A DNA stretch of 64,000 bases. It comes from Plazaster borealis. Its lineage: Eukaryota; Echinodermata; Asteroidea; Forcipulatida; Labidiasteridae. Location of the stretch: assembly GCA_021014325.1 (NCBI GenBank), contig CM037467.1, forward strand, positions 3,534,001 to 3,598,000, given 5' to 3'. The notes beneath the pieces were generated by a model. That model was not told the origin of the DNA and ran no database searches. It was given only the letters and a program-made list of their open reading frames with translations. The position numbers and the translations under genes are program-made. How positions within the stretch are numbered: position 1 is the stretch's first letter; the number at the start of each line of letters is the position of its first letter. Positions 33,476 through 45,272 of the stretch are shown in pieces.

Positions 33476-35959
33476 AGCCCTAAACTCAGCTCAGCTGGAA
33501 GTCTTGTAACTAGAAAATCCTGCAGATAAACTGTTTTATCAATCGTGAATGGAAACTTATGTAGTCAGCTATATTAATACCATGGAGCAACAAACTACCA
33601 ACAATAAGTGCTTGATAAAACAGGATTATTGGTTTTTGATGAGAGGGATCGATGAGAGAATAAAACACCATTGAGAAGTACAAATTTTAGAACGAAACTT
33701 TGCTTTGTACAATATGAGGTAATAAATAATCCTGTGTGCCAAGTAATTACAAAGTATCACAAGTAATATTTCGGATGTTTGATTTGTGCATTCACACATG
33801 TTATCTGGTATGTATACAGAGGAGATTGTACACAAACCTTTGAACTTTTAACTCTCCCAAAAAAATGTCCTACAAAAAGTTCGCCGAACAAAGCAGCACC
33901 GCCTGCCCCAATGTACACAGTACAATCACGGTGCTTGAGTTGATGTATAACTTGTACACTGCTGGTGTTTTATAGTGTTAGGTCTGTGTTGTGGTATATA
34001 CGAGAGACACTTGAACCCCGCCGTGCGGTGCATGTACACATGTCACGATCGCTCCAGGGATCAAGGCTGATCGTATTGTTAACGTCCACGCCCCCCTCTG
34101 CAGAGTCCTGGGGGTTGGACTGTACGGTTGGGTAGACCTGAATAACCAACTACCGGCCTCTGCGTTAGAGAGATCCCCAACATTTCCAAGAGACGACTGA
34201 AACGTCTCAAACAAGAAATTAAGTAGGTCAGGCCTAGTTTAGTTGGACTGGTTACTATAATTTTGTGATATTTTATGACATGCCAGACAAATGGCAAATG
34301 TATTACATATAGTAGACATAAATTACACTTAACATATGGTTAAGCCATTGGCACAACTAGACTTTACGATAAAACATAGGGAAACTTGGTCTATGGTTTG
34401 AAATTATAGATATGGCCCAACAACGGATAGTTTAACAATGTAATGACATTTGGGTTTAAAAGGTCGAATGTGTTCTATAAACCTGATAATACAGGGTTGT
34501 ATGACATTTGAATCAGTATTTTTGTTATTTAAAAACAAAACCCACATTATTAAGGAATTTTCTGTCAAGCAAGTACCAGCAACAAGTCATTGAAACAATA
34601 TGATTACTTGGCTGGTAAACTATTATTAATTGATTTGGAAGCCACTTTCAACAAAATCAGCTGGCCACGATGCTTTCAGCTATTCCGGTCCGAGCCTTTA
34701 GAGCAACTTCTCTGTTCAGCACTGCTAATCAACTTCAGTACATGTCTTCAAGTCCTCAAGACTGAACTATTTATAGACCATGTAACCTGTGACATCACAT
34801 GTTTACAGAAGATCCACAGAGCCTGGACTTCCTGCAAGCATGATTTGTACACAGCTCAATGAAAGAAAACATCAAAATCTTACACTTCATGGAGATTGCA
34901 CTGTCTGATTTGTATCAACTTTTGATATGAAGAAAGGGGGAAGATCTCAAAACTTGTTCAGCTGTATGTTTTTACCTCTTGTATTTATGTGGAAATTATT
35001 ACACAAAATGTTAAATTTCCCTTAATGACCAGTGTAGTATCTTGCCTGCCAGGAAATGCCATGGAATGCACAAGTTCACTCTTTGTGTCAACAAAGGTTG
35101 CATTGTCTATAGATTTGTTTGGAGCTTTACAATAAAACTTGTTTAATTTAATTGCACAGCGCCTTGATTTAAGCTGCTAGGATACATGCATTCTATAAGA
35201 ACTCATCATTATGCTAATATAAGCATAATATTTTGTCTTTGCTTAGAAAGCTTGATTTTTAAAAAGCTCTAAGACATTTTCCCAGATTCAAATACATCTT
35301 AACCAGAGAGTACACTGTTCTGGTGACTGTACTTTTAGCTCTAAATCTATGGGTTCCGTGCCTCCGTTGTCGTCTGAAGTTCTGAACAAGAAAAATGATT
35401 TCAAAGGCAACTGAAAAGGACTTTGTTTGTCAATACCCAACTTCTCACGAGATATCTTAACATACATTCATATGAAATATAAAACAGGTTTTGTTGGTTG
35501 AAAAGGGATCAATGTCAGATCATGCTGCGTTCGGTGAAAAATCACAAAAGCACTTGCCATGTTTGTGACTTTTTGTTTGGCCACACCGATTTATCTTTTT
35601 AGATAAAAAGAAATACCTGCTGGCAATTTTATTGTGGCATACGGGTGGGTTTTGTTTGGATCCCCCTAACCCACAAGTCAAATGTTTTTTTAAAGTTTAA
35701 GAAATACTAGATGATTTTTCAAAATTCAGTGTTACATAAACAAAAATGTGCGAACCAGAAAAGAAAAAAGAATTCCTGCACATTTGAGACAAAATAATAT
35801 ATTTCCATTCACATCCAAAACATCAATTATTTATCTTTCTATATCATGCCTACTCTTAAAACTTTGTACCACTAGCGTTTTTATAAATAGAGAAACAATC
35901 TGAAACAAAGTATCACACTCCAGTTTGTTTTTCACCAAAGACTTTCGATAACTGTTTGC
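33476..35959. other. No gene; one CpG-richer segment
   Basis: 33990-34240 is conspicuously CpG-rich compared with its surroundings (CCCCGCCGTGCGGTGC, CACGATCGCTCC, CCACGCCCCCC, CTACCGGCCTCTGCG). Minus-strand frames there are open but unrecognised. The remainder (34241-35959) is AT-rich and holds nothing I can name. Confidence 0.4.
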
Positions 35960-36372
35960 AATAGCCAAGCGGTCCAGTGCAGTGGAGTGAAGTTCTGGTC
36001 CCAATTTCATAGAGCTGCTTTAAGCAGCAAATGTTGCTCAGAAATTTTCTGCTCAGCAAAAAGAAGCAGGATGCCAGTCATAAATGCTACACGTGGAATG
36101 CTATTTTGGCTGGTAACCTCATTCTGGTAAGCATGTTGTTATTATGCTTAGCTACTTTTTGTGCTTAAGCAGCTCTATAAAATTGGGCCCTAGTGTTGTC
36201 AGAGTGAGAATTGGGTTTGTGGTCATGGCCTTGAGCAAAGATACTCCACCATCATAGCCTTCTTTCTTCCGATGGGACAATAAGCCGTAGGTCCCGTGTG
36301 TTGCGTGTTGTGCAATGTGCAATGCACGCAAAAAGAACCAATGTGCAACGCACGTAACAGTGCCAAGCAACA
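35960..36372 (+). mobile_element. Leu-tRNA-like SINE interrupted by a fold-back element
   Basis: The SINE head AATAGCCAAGCGGTCCAGTGCAGTGGAGTGAAGTTCTGG ends at about 35998. The SINE resumes after 36190 with TAGTGTTGTCAGAGTGAGAATTGGGTTTGTGGTCATGGC, GATGGGACAATAAGCCGTAGGTCCCGTGTGTTG and CAATGCACGCAAAAAGAACC. The intervening 192 bp is a complete family A element, so the SINE is older. Confidence 0.85.
35999..36190. mobile_element. Family A fold-back element nested in the SINE
   Basis: Left CCAATTTCATAGAGCTGCTTTAAGCAGC and right TGCTTAAGCAGCTCTATAAAATTGGGCCC form the inverted ends. The interior has AAGCAGGATGCCAGTCATAAATGC, GGCTGGTAACCTCATTCTGGTAAGCA. It lies inside the anticodon-arm region of the surrounding SINE. 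Confidence 0.9.
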
Positions 36373-36944
36373 TATTTCTGATTTCCTAACACGTCATCAC
36401 TAACTACTCTGATGCTTTCTTCTGGTAAGTCTTTTTTAAAATGTGCATACCTCATCAACGATAAACATACCAGCACGAGCCAACCTCAATGACAGAATTG
36501 TTGCATATAGTTTGTCAATTGTACTAAATTTCCCTGCTTTCATTTCTTTCACAAACTCATTGGACTATGATATATTGAATTTTTAGAAGCTGGGTAGAAT
36601 GGCTGGTTCCACACCAGCGAGCACACGCACTAATTCTAACATTCCTGGTACGCATCATTAATATTTACATCATTGTCAGGAAGCAGGAACTACCATGTTT
36701 TTTGCAATCATTACTTCAGTTATAATTACTTACATATTTTGGGGGTAGATTTAGGTTCTAAATATCCACTGGATTGCAGGACTAATCCAGTAATTTGAAT
36801 ACTGGGTCAGTAACCACAATACCCAACAGGTCCTGTGGTCCAGGATTTTTCAAAACACACTTTTTTATAAAGATTTATTTTCCTTGAAGTCTAAGGAAAA
36901 ATATATTGGGTCCCAAAAAATATTGGGTCCTAATATATTTTTAC
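36373..36944. other. No recognisable gene
   Basis: The local direct pair ATATTGGGTCC...AAAATATTGGGTCC lies near 36902-36931. No gene was recognised. Confidence 0.4.
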
Positions 36945-37261
36945 AAACGAGCAACAGAGAGCTGTTGATAGTATAAAACATTGTGAGAAACGACTCCCTC
37001 TGAAGTAACGCAGTTTTTGAGAAAGAGATAATTTCTCACTAAAATATTTGAATCTGAAAAAGACTTCAGGCCTGAAGCCTTTCTCAGACTCTGAAAGCAC
37101 ATACATTTGTGCAACAAGGGTGTATTTTCTTTCATTATTTTCTTGCAACTTCGATGACCAATTGAGCCCTAATTTGTACAGGTTTGTTATTTTATGCATA
37201 TGTTGGGATACACCAAGTGAGAACACTGGTCTTTGACAATTACCAAGCATGTCCAGTGCCT
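36945..37261 (-). mobile_element. TTAA-type MITE, one end intact
   Basis: The right side ends TTGACAATTACCAAGCATGTCCAGTGCCT followed by TTAA (37262-37265). Inner blocks ACAGGTTTGTTATTTTATGCATATGTTGGGATACACCAAGTGAG and AAACGACTCCCTCTGAAGTAACGCAG match those at 6249-6550 and 17745-18085. A central hairpin AGACTTCAGGCCTGAAGCCTTTCTCAGACTCTG is visible. The left terminus is lost. Confidence 0.78.
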
Positions 37262-37265
37262 TTAA

Positions 37266-38439
37266 CAGAACATCATTTGGAATTTTACACTACAATGTGG
37301 GATAAGCACTGTTTGGGGGGTTTTCTGAGCAAGGATGAGATTTGAGAAATATCACAATTCCTGAAAATAGTTAACAGGCGTTGATTCCCCTTTATTCTAG
37401 ACCCCATACCTCCTAAATGTTACAATTCAGGAGGTTTACAGATTCTGCACAGCACCAGAAATACAAACTACAGGTTTAGACACAATATATATCTCTTTCT
37501 CCCTTTGGCGACTGCTTTACTTCTTTCAAGAAAATTGGAAGGCTCAAAGAGATTTTGAGAAAATCCTGAAATCAGGAAAAATCACAATGCCAGCTTAGTC
37601 CTGCGCAAAAAACACTGTTCTTTGTCCTTAATGCAGTCATTACATCATGATAAGTCAGCTTTCACATCAACAATTTCAACATTTTTTGGTCATCGATCAT
37701 GAGTCATGGTTCAAACTATAACGAAGACATCTAAAATGTGACAGCATTACTGCAGGTTTTTGTCTAAGCGGATTTTAAATAAACTGTCATGGTAACTAAA
37801 CACGCACTTGTAATTGTTGGAACGTTCTGTCACTTAAGGCTACAATGTCTTTTTGCATGGATGTTTACCAAACACATACAACACACAAACAACCCCTACA
37901 TTAGGGTCAAACGTATACTCTCTCAACGACAAAAAGCTTTCAGTTTTTGTGTCATTTCAAAGAAGTTTGATTGTGGATTTATATGCGTTCGGGGTGAAAA
38001 CTGACGAGGCAAATAGGTTTGTTTTTTAGAGGGGGATTTGAGGCTTGACATTTTGCACAATTTGAAAAAATGAGTTAAAGTTCACATGCATTTTTGAACC
38101 TGTAAATCTAGGACTTCTTTTTGTTCTCTTGTTGTTTGGACGTCTTTTTTTTTTTTTGTCTTTTTTTTGCGATATCCTCATTGGTTTTATACACGGAAGC
38201 AAAGCATTCTTGCGCTGTCAAAACACCCGGATCCCTTTTGTTAAAATTCTTCGTTTCAAGGAGTAGAAACGTTCACATGCACATCCCAAATATATTTCAT
38301 TATCCAATTCTAAAAAGTTTTCAGGATTTTTGCTGTTTTTGGCTGCATTTTGTTTCTTCTTAATTCATTATACCATTTTGTTTGAGAGAACACAAGTTGC
38401 TTACATCCAAGCCTGGACTACTCGTTCTTGTAAGGGCAA
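37266..38439. other. No recognisable gene
   Basis: A T-rich tract lies at 38142-38168. The frame at 37789-38004 shows no motif. Confidence 0.4.
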
Positions 38440-38575
38440 GCCAATTTTTGATGGCGATGGGCACCTCTGAGGGAAATAAAAATTTGAATTGGAACATTTC
38501 AAAGGGCACCAAGGCGATGACTAGGAACATTAAGGAAATTGCCTCTGTTGCCTACATGAAGTTTCAGACCTGCAG
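38440..38575 (+). repeat. Dispersed repeat family P
   Basis: GGGCACCTCTGAGGGAAATAA, TTGGAACATTTCAAAGGGCACCAAGGCGATGAC, GGAAATTGCCTCTGTTGCCTACATGAAG. It aligns block by block with 165-275 (inverted), 42795-42930 and 58132-58275. Confidence 0.75.
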
Positions 38576-38712
38576 GCTGTGTGGTATAATGGAAAAGTTG
38601 GTTCATTCTCAAGGAACACTTTCAAGTGTTCTTTTTTTTTGTTCTTCTCTTTTTAAGAACAAAAACACAAGTCAAAGTACTTTGAGAGGCTACCTTTCTT
38701 ATGGGAAAGTTT

Positions 38713-38767
38713 TTGACGTAACAATATGCAGATACACTATTGACGTAACAATATGCAGGTACACTAT
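38713..38767. repeat. 27-bp tandem duplication
   Basis: TTGACGTAACAATATGCAG.TACACTA occurs at 38713 and 38740, differing at one base. Confidence 0.93.
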
Positions 38768-39269
38768 TTGAAGCAATCAATAACAACTATGTGAAGACCA
38801 GTGAATAAAGAAATGTACCTTATGGGTGGGGCCATAGGGGGCGCATGAGGGGGGGGTCGCTACATTTCATCTCAATAACATGTTGGCCTACATACATTCC
38901 ATGGCTACCAGTTCTATTTTAAAATACCAGGGAAATGTTGTGTTTTTCTTTCTCACGCTACACTTTCATAATTTTGCGGTCATCTGCTGACCTCATATGC
39001 ATTCTACATAATCCAGTCCATGTCACTGTAACCATGGAGGGAAAGCTTAGGACTTAACAAGTTGCTATGGAAATGACTTCAAAACACCTGTTTCGCTTCT
39101 GGATTTTTTAGACGGAGCCATATGGTACAATTACCCTGCACAAGTGGTGCAATCAATGTGCGCCGTTTGCACATGGCAGGTTTTACCTCTTTTACACAAA
39201 CTAAAGGCATGGAGGTAGAATTAAGGATCAACCTATAGAGTCAGCTATACTATTGTGGACAATTTAATA
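38768..39269. other. No recognisable gene
   Basis: A G8 run occurs near 38850. Nothing else was recognised. Confidence 0.4.
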
Positions 39270-39424
39270 CAGACCCAAATTTACAACTAAGCACATCAAT
39301 ATTTTGCTAATTGGTAACCAGTTACCAGTCTAATGGCTTGTAAAGTGTACTATCCACGACTGGTTCCCACAAAGAAATATGTTCAGTGCTTCTTTCTGCT
39401 TAGCATTTTGTGAACAGGGCCATG
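39270..39424. mobile_element. Family A fold-back element, strongly decayed
   Basis: CAACTAAGCACATCAATATTTTGCTAATTGGTAACCAGTTACCAG and CTTCTTTCTGCTTAGCATTTTGTGAACAGGGCC retain the order of family marks. The termini are lost. Confidence 0.5.
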
Positions 39425-40030
39425 GCATACCTGCAGTTCTTTTAAATCAGTTCTGTCTGCTGTAAGATAAAATAAATTAAGTCTGCTCTTTAATACATTG
39501 TGAATTGCGTGTTGCAATAAATATTCAGTGGACAAAACAAAATTCACTGAGGATACTGCGCAACCATCACTATAATGAGCTTGATATTGCACATAAATAA
39601 AGAGTGTATCAAAGTGATATCAAAAGTAGCATGCGGTGTCTCTGTAATGTAATCGATATGTGCCACATGATACCCAGCATCAACAACTCGATGAGAGCTA
39701 TTTGAGCCTCGACCAGGGATGGTTTTCAACTGATGATAAAGCTTTGGTATGACTTCCTTGAATCTCACTTGATGGAAGCAGATGGAAGTAACGATCTCAA
39801 CGGATGCATCTCAAATGAAACATCTCCTATCAGAGACCATAAGGAAGTCTTCAATTACAAGAAAGTGCGATCCAGCAATTTTGGTATTTCAAAAAAGAGC
39901 TGGCAAATTTATAGCACTGCAGTGGGTTTTCCCATTATGCTGCCTTATGAAAATGCAATTGTTTTAATCAGGGATTCGATATAAAAATGAACAATATATA
40001 AAAAAATGCTTAGCAGTAGCCTTTTGGTTT
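39425..40030. other. No recognisable gene
   Basis: Only short frames without recognisable content. Confidence 0.4.
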
Positions 40031-40185
40031 GGACCAAATTTCATGGAGCTGCTTAAGCAGACAATATTGCTTAACAAGTTTCTGCTCAGTAAAAATTGAG
40101 CTAGATACCAGTCACAAATGTTACATGTGACATGGTATTTTGGCTGGTAAGCATAATAATACTTTTTATGCTCAGCTTCTTAGGC
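40031..40185. mobile_element. Family A fold-back element, right end decayed
   Basis: GGACCAAATTTCATGGAGCTGCTTAAGCAGACAATATTGC, GATACCAGTCACAAATGTTACATGTGACATGGTATTTTGGCTGG. The right arm is reduced to TTTTTATGCTCAGCTTCTTAGG. Confidence 0.8.
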
Positions 40186-40283
40186 GCTTTCCAACAATGA
40201 ACCAGCAAGCTGGACCACTTAGAAAGAATATTGAATGGACCGTAGTTATTTTAACTAGCATTTGGCCAGCAGATCACTATTAA

Positions 40284-40671
40284 AGGGATTGTATACGTTT
40301 GGTAATTGGAACCCACTGTTTGTTTCAATCCTATATAGTTGTAGATATATACCATAAAACTAACCTGTGAAAATTTAATTTCAAAAGGTGGTAGCGTTTT
40401 TGAGATATTGCCGAAAATCTGGAGCGGTTATGTCCACGCAGGAAGAATTATCTGCAATTGGAATACACAATCTGAGAGGCGTTACTGCAGTAACGCTTCT
40501 CAGATTCAAATTTTAGGGGATAAAAGGTGATCTCTTTTTCCATAACCGCAGTACTTCGAAGTGAAAAGTTTCTCAAAGTGCATTATACTATCCAAAGCTG
40601 CTGTACTTCTAACCAAGTAAGTTTTGATTGCCATTAATTTTCAGAGTCATTACCAAACGTATACAGACCCT
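40284..40671. mobile_element. 388-bp TTAA-type MITE (family D)
   Basis: TTAA (40280-40283) precedes AGGGATTGTATACGTTTGGTAATTGG. CATTACCAAACGTATACAGACCCT is followed by GTAA, one base from TTAA. It is the same family as 8308-8734 but without the 65-bp duplication. A central palindrome AGGCGTTACTGCAGTAACGCT lies near 40477-40497. Confidence 0.9.
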
Positions 40672-40675
40672 GTAA

Positions 40676-42273
40676 GGGAGAACGCTGCCAACTGGTGAGA
40701 CAACAATCCAAAAGGTAAAGGCAAACCCTGACCTGACAAATGTTTAACTTCCTTCATTAAAAGAAAGATGACTTTGATATCTTCAATTTGAGAGAAAAAA
40801 ATATCTCCGGTCAACATACAAATGAATATAAATGATGGCAGTCTTTTGAAAGTATACAATGAAAGCAAAACCATCTGGTACTTGAGCTTCACTTGACTGG
40901 TCATAATCACCCCCTCATCAATATATTGTCTTTTCACTACAAAGACACCCATTCTTTGTCAAAAAAAAACCTGTGTAATATTATGACTAAAGTGCCCTTA
41001 TGAATTATTTCCGTCTGTATTTTATTTGTGCACTCCGTCTTGGTTTCGGTTCACCTACACTTAAGTCATTAAAGTTGGAAACCAGGGAGAATTTCAACAA
41101 ACAAAGGGGCCACTCAAAATTAATCAATGTTTTATAAATTTCCATTTCCCCACAAATATTGTTGGCCAGCTGCACTACCTTGTCCATATCAGGGCTAGAA
41201 TTTTTTTTATTTTTTTTTTGGGGGGGGGGACCCACAAGACTGCAGGGCTTGCAGCTCACAGTATTTACAAGACCAGAATTGAAATGAGAATAATAAATGC
41301 CTACTACACAGTTTAACAATTGAACTGTTTCAATCTGATTGTATTATGGGTAAGTATTCTTCAACAATCAACAGAATTATATTCATCAGACTGAAAGTCA
41401 CCATATGACCACCGACTAAAGTCACCATTTGAACAAAAAACATAAGACCACCCAACTAAAGTCACCATTTGAACACAAAACATAAGACCGCCGCACTTGT
41501 TCAGTCATGAGTTTACTGGCCCGATGCTAAAATCACTGGCCTCGAGCCTGCGGTCCAAATCTTTTCAAAGAAAATGCTGAAGTTATTCAGAGAAATAGTT
41601 ACAACCATCTGCGCACCACCAAGGTCCTCCTTCCAGGAATTTGTCTTCAAAGAAAAAATCAGATTTTCAACTTCTACAGTCTTTCCCAGTTCTTGAAACC
41701 TCAATCTAATTTGACATCAACAACACCGACAAGCAAACAGTTTGTGCATTTGATCCTGTTATCCAGTAATCAAATCAAACTATCCCAAACCCCGCTTTAA
41801 AATATTTTTTAAAAGGTGAGACTTGAGTTGGTATTGGATGAAGTTTTCTGCATGACTCATTTCAAGTTCCCCTCGCCCGTTTCCTGCTGGTATGATTGCA
41901 CTTGGGTTAACACCATCTTCCCTTGAGAAACAGGTGGTCAGTAACGGTTAAGAGTAATTCACATTTAATTCAATGAACTATAGGACGTGTATTCCATAAA
42001 GCTCACTATACGCAAAACAAATTTGCCGAGTTCAGAAAGAAAACAAATAGTTAGCGGTAACTCAGTTAACAAATGCAATGATGTATGTTATGCTAATTTC
42101 TGCTCTGCTTTTTAACTGGCAATTCTTCAAACAGATTTCACACAAAAAAGGTTTTTGGTTTTTATTGACACATGTTGATTATAAGTTGTTTAAATTATCT
42201 GTACGAAAACAAGTAAACAGCATGAAGGAACAAAAACATGGCTTCATGTCCATCATTATCTTCCAACACATAG
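40676..42273. other. No gene; small local duplication and homopolymers
   Basis: AACTAAAGTCACCATTTGAACA.AAAACATAAGACC is duplicated at about 41416-41490, with a partial third unit at 41395. T and G runs lie at 41200-41230. No exon was recognised. Confidence 0.45.
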
Positions 42274-42695
42274 CGTGACATGGCCGAGCGGTTTAGCGCA
42301 AGTTCTGGTTGCTAAGTCACTGGAAAGATAGTTCGAGTCCCTGTCATGACACTTGTGTCCTTGAACAAGACACTTTACTATAATTGCTTTACAGTGTGTT
42401 TTATCCTCAATCGTATGATGGCTGCACTGTACAAGGAAGAAGAAGAAAGTTGGCATCAAATTCTTCTTTTTCCTTCAACTGTAGTTCAGACGTTTTTTTA
42501 CTGTACTATCTCCATTGAGGAAGACACTTGTGTCCTTGAACAAGACACTTTACTTTAACTGCTTCACAGTGTGTTATATCCTCAATCGTATGATGGCTGC
42601 ACTGTACAAGGAAAAGAAAGTTGGCATCAAATTCTTCTTTTTCTTTTAACCGTAGTTTAGATGCTTTTTTACAGTACTATCTCCATTGAGGAAGA
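42274..42695 (+). mobile_element. Leu-tRNA-like SINE with a duplicated 3' half
   Basis: Head CGTGACATGGCCGAGCGGTTTAGCGC and B box GTTCGAGTCCCTGTCATGACACTTGTGTCC. The segment from ACACTTGTGTCCTTGAACAAGACACTTTACT through CTATCTCCATTGAGGAAG (from 42350) is repeated from 42525, offset 175 bp, with small differences (an AAGAAG deletion). Confidence 0.85.
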
Positions 42696-42794
42696 TAGTC
42701 ATGTTATCTCGCAGTCCACAACTCTACATACACACACCAAGACAGCTTTATAATCAAACAATGTTCAGGTTTGATACTTCATTCTTGTATGGTC

Positions 42795-42930
42795 ATGGCA
42801 GTTTTTCCTTAGTGAAAGGGCACCTCTATGAGGGAAATAACAATATCTACTGGAACATTTCAAGGGGCACCAAGGCAATAATCAGGAGTATGGAGGCAAT
42901 TGTCTTTGATCCCTCTGTAAAGTAGCAGGC
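42795..42930 (+). repeat. Dispersed repeat family P
   Basis: GGTCATGGCAGTTTTTCC, GGGCACCTCTATGAGGGAAATAACAATATCTACTGGAACATTTCAAGGGGCACCAAGGCAATAATCAGG, GGAGGCAATTGTCTTTG. It is the most complete copy here. Confidence 0.78.
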
Positions 42931-42999
42931 CTGTTTGTATTATTACAAGTACGTCATTCATTAGCAAGCAGTAAACCAGGGTAAACAATCAGCCAACAA

Positions 43000-43150
43000 A
43001 CTGCTCAGCACAGAAAAATCTTAGCAGAAACAGGTTACCAGCCAAAATACCATGTAGTGTATATTGTTTGTGACTGGTTCCCTGCTCATTTTTGCTCAGC
43101 AGAATAACTTGCTCAGCACATTCTTTTAAACAGTTTTAAGAAACTAACCC
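43000..43150. mobile_element. Family A fold-back element, decayed ends
   Basis: AACAGGTTACCAGCCAAAATACCATGTAGTG, GTGACTGGTTCCCTGCTCATTTTTGCTCAGCAGAA keep the core. The termini are degraded (TTAAGAAACTAACCC). Confidence 0.65.
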
Positions 43151-44452
43151 AGAAGGCTGACATGACTTATCCGTTAACTTCAGGCTAGCAGTGCTATGTC
43201 ATGGAATTTCGTTACCACAAAATCCTCAGCTTACAGGCTCCATGAAACTTCATCCGGAACTATACCATCTTTTCATGTCTATATGCACTCTTTAATTGCT
43301 GTTGCTGCCGACCAACCCTACCCTTGGCTTTTGCTTCAAGTCAGTGTCATGATCACATCATTTAAACAGAAGAAATAATTGCTTTTTCTAATTAGTGACT
43401 GCCTGGTGGTTCCAATATCCCAGATGGCTAGGCACTGTGGATTAAGTATAAAGAGACTTAATTGCGTCAAATAGTTAATAGGATTTCAACCGAGGAGGGG
43501 GAGAAATCCCCTAATCAGGAAAAAAAGGTGGGAACCGGAAATGGTATTGTGAATTGCGACGACTTCGGTGAATATTTCATTACGGATATTGTGAGATGTC
43601 CTTACAGACCCCAGCGTAAAATAAATGCGTCAGTTTATGGCGACAGGGCATTTCGATTTACAACTTTAGCCTAATTTTTTAGAAAGATTGTTAAGTTTAT
43701 TAGCTGATATGATGCCCATTTTCAAACTGATCGACCAATGGATACACACATTTATTGGAAGTGGTTTATGTTAACCCAATTAAACTTCAATTACTCATAT
43801 AATTTAACAGTAATTTGAAAACTTTAACTATTGATAGTACAGTGACAGCTTTTCAATTCCAACATCTACTGTATTAGCAGTAAACGTCTACTTACGGGCT
43901 TTATGAAATTGGCCCCATGTAGTAACCAACCACTATTAGCAATTCTCACCCCTCCATAAATCATACACAGTCAACCCCTCAGGCCAACAAGCGTTTAAAA
44001 TTTCATATCTATATAGGAAGTTATTGTTTCAAGGGGGAAGAATTAGGTAGATATGTTGCATGCTGAGACAATATACCCAGGGCAGAAATGTTGCCAGACG
44101 CGGTGGGTCGATATGAACTACAGCTGGGAAAATAAACCGCCTGTCTACAGACGGATGATAGAGTCTAGAGACTCTACTTAGGATGGTAAAAGCCATGATA
44201 AATGTGGTGCTGTTTGGTGAGAAACCTGTTCAAGTATTCTGGCGTATGGACTCGGACTTTAAACATTTATTGATTTTTTTTTCGCCAAGAGGAGAATTGG
44301 AAAATTCGCGAGTGAACATTTGAAGTGAAAATACTCCAGATGTATTCATTTTTAAAAACTATGTGACTGATTTCATTCATAAAAATAATCTTCCCTAGGA
44401 AAGATAGGTTTAAAAAAAGTCTACCAGTCATCAACGTAGAAGGCTCTGACCA
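43151..44452. other. No gene; a right-end remnant of family A near 43885
   Basis: ACGGGCTTTATGAAATTGGCCCC at about 43896-43918 is the family A terminus alone. No exon was recognised in the rest. Confidence 0.45.
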
Positions 44453-44694
44453 GGGCCCAATTTCATAGAGCTGCTAAGCACAACAATTTGCTTAGCATGA
44501 AATTTCTTCCTTGATCAAAACAGGATTACCATCCAAATTACCACGTGATTTTCAGGATAAGCAAACAACAGCTGAATACCAGTAACAAGCAATATGCAAC
44601 ACAGGGAAATTTGGTTGGTAATCCTGTTTTTATCAAGGAAGAAATTTCATGCTAAGCAAATTGTTGTGCTTAGCAGCTCTATGAAATTGGGCCC
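44453..44694. mobile_element. Near-perfect 242-bp fold-back element (family A, long-arm form)
   Basis: The arms GGGCCCAATTTCATAGAGCTGCTAAGCACAACAATTTGCTTAGCATGAAATTTCTTCCTTGATCAAAACAGGATTACC and their inverted copy at the right end match almost base for base over about 80 bp. The loop between them is about 80 bp. The inner arm sequence differs from other family A copies, so this is a distinct, apparently young subfamily. Confidence 0.93.
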
Positions 44695-45272
44695 AGATCA
44701 AGAAACATGTATGCCGCCTGGCTTCCTCGTGACTCACGAATCCAGTGTGTCTGCATTAAAAAATTCCTCCTTAAAAAATGGCACTAAAAACATTCTCTTT
44801 CTGGTCAAAGCTAGCCAGTCAGTCTGCCAGGATAAACAAAAAAGACATATAGTACAATGCACTTGAAGGTAGCCATAAGACGCACCATAATCAACTGGCA
44901 TAAAGGCTCCTCTTAATTGCGGGTCTTTGTAACAGCAAATCTTTAACTAGATTAAACGGACTTGCCGGTAAGCTGCTAATCAGGCCCTTCTTAATACGCT
45001 AGACATATTATTGTCCATCCCATATGTTGTTGGCTCCCTGTGGCACGAATCCCACTAATCCTGTTCAAGTTTGAATCAATATATTGTCTGGTGACAAAGA
45101 CATTCATTGTCTGGCGGTTTTTTTCATAGAGCATGGCTCAGTTTTATAGAGCAGTTTGAAAGGAAATATTGCCCCTGAATCTTGGCGATGGTAATATTTT
45201 CAGCTGTATGAATTTGGGTTATGGAGGGTGTTCAGAGTCATAATATGTTTGTAATAACATTGACGGTATAAA
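44695..45272. other. No gene; fold-back remnant before the gap
   Basis: CAGTTTTATAGAGCAGTTTGAAAGGAAATATTGC at about 45139-45172 is a weak family A remnant. No exon was recognised. Confidence 0.4.
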
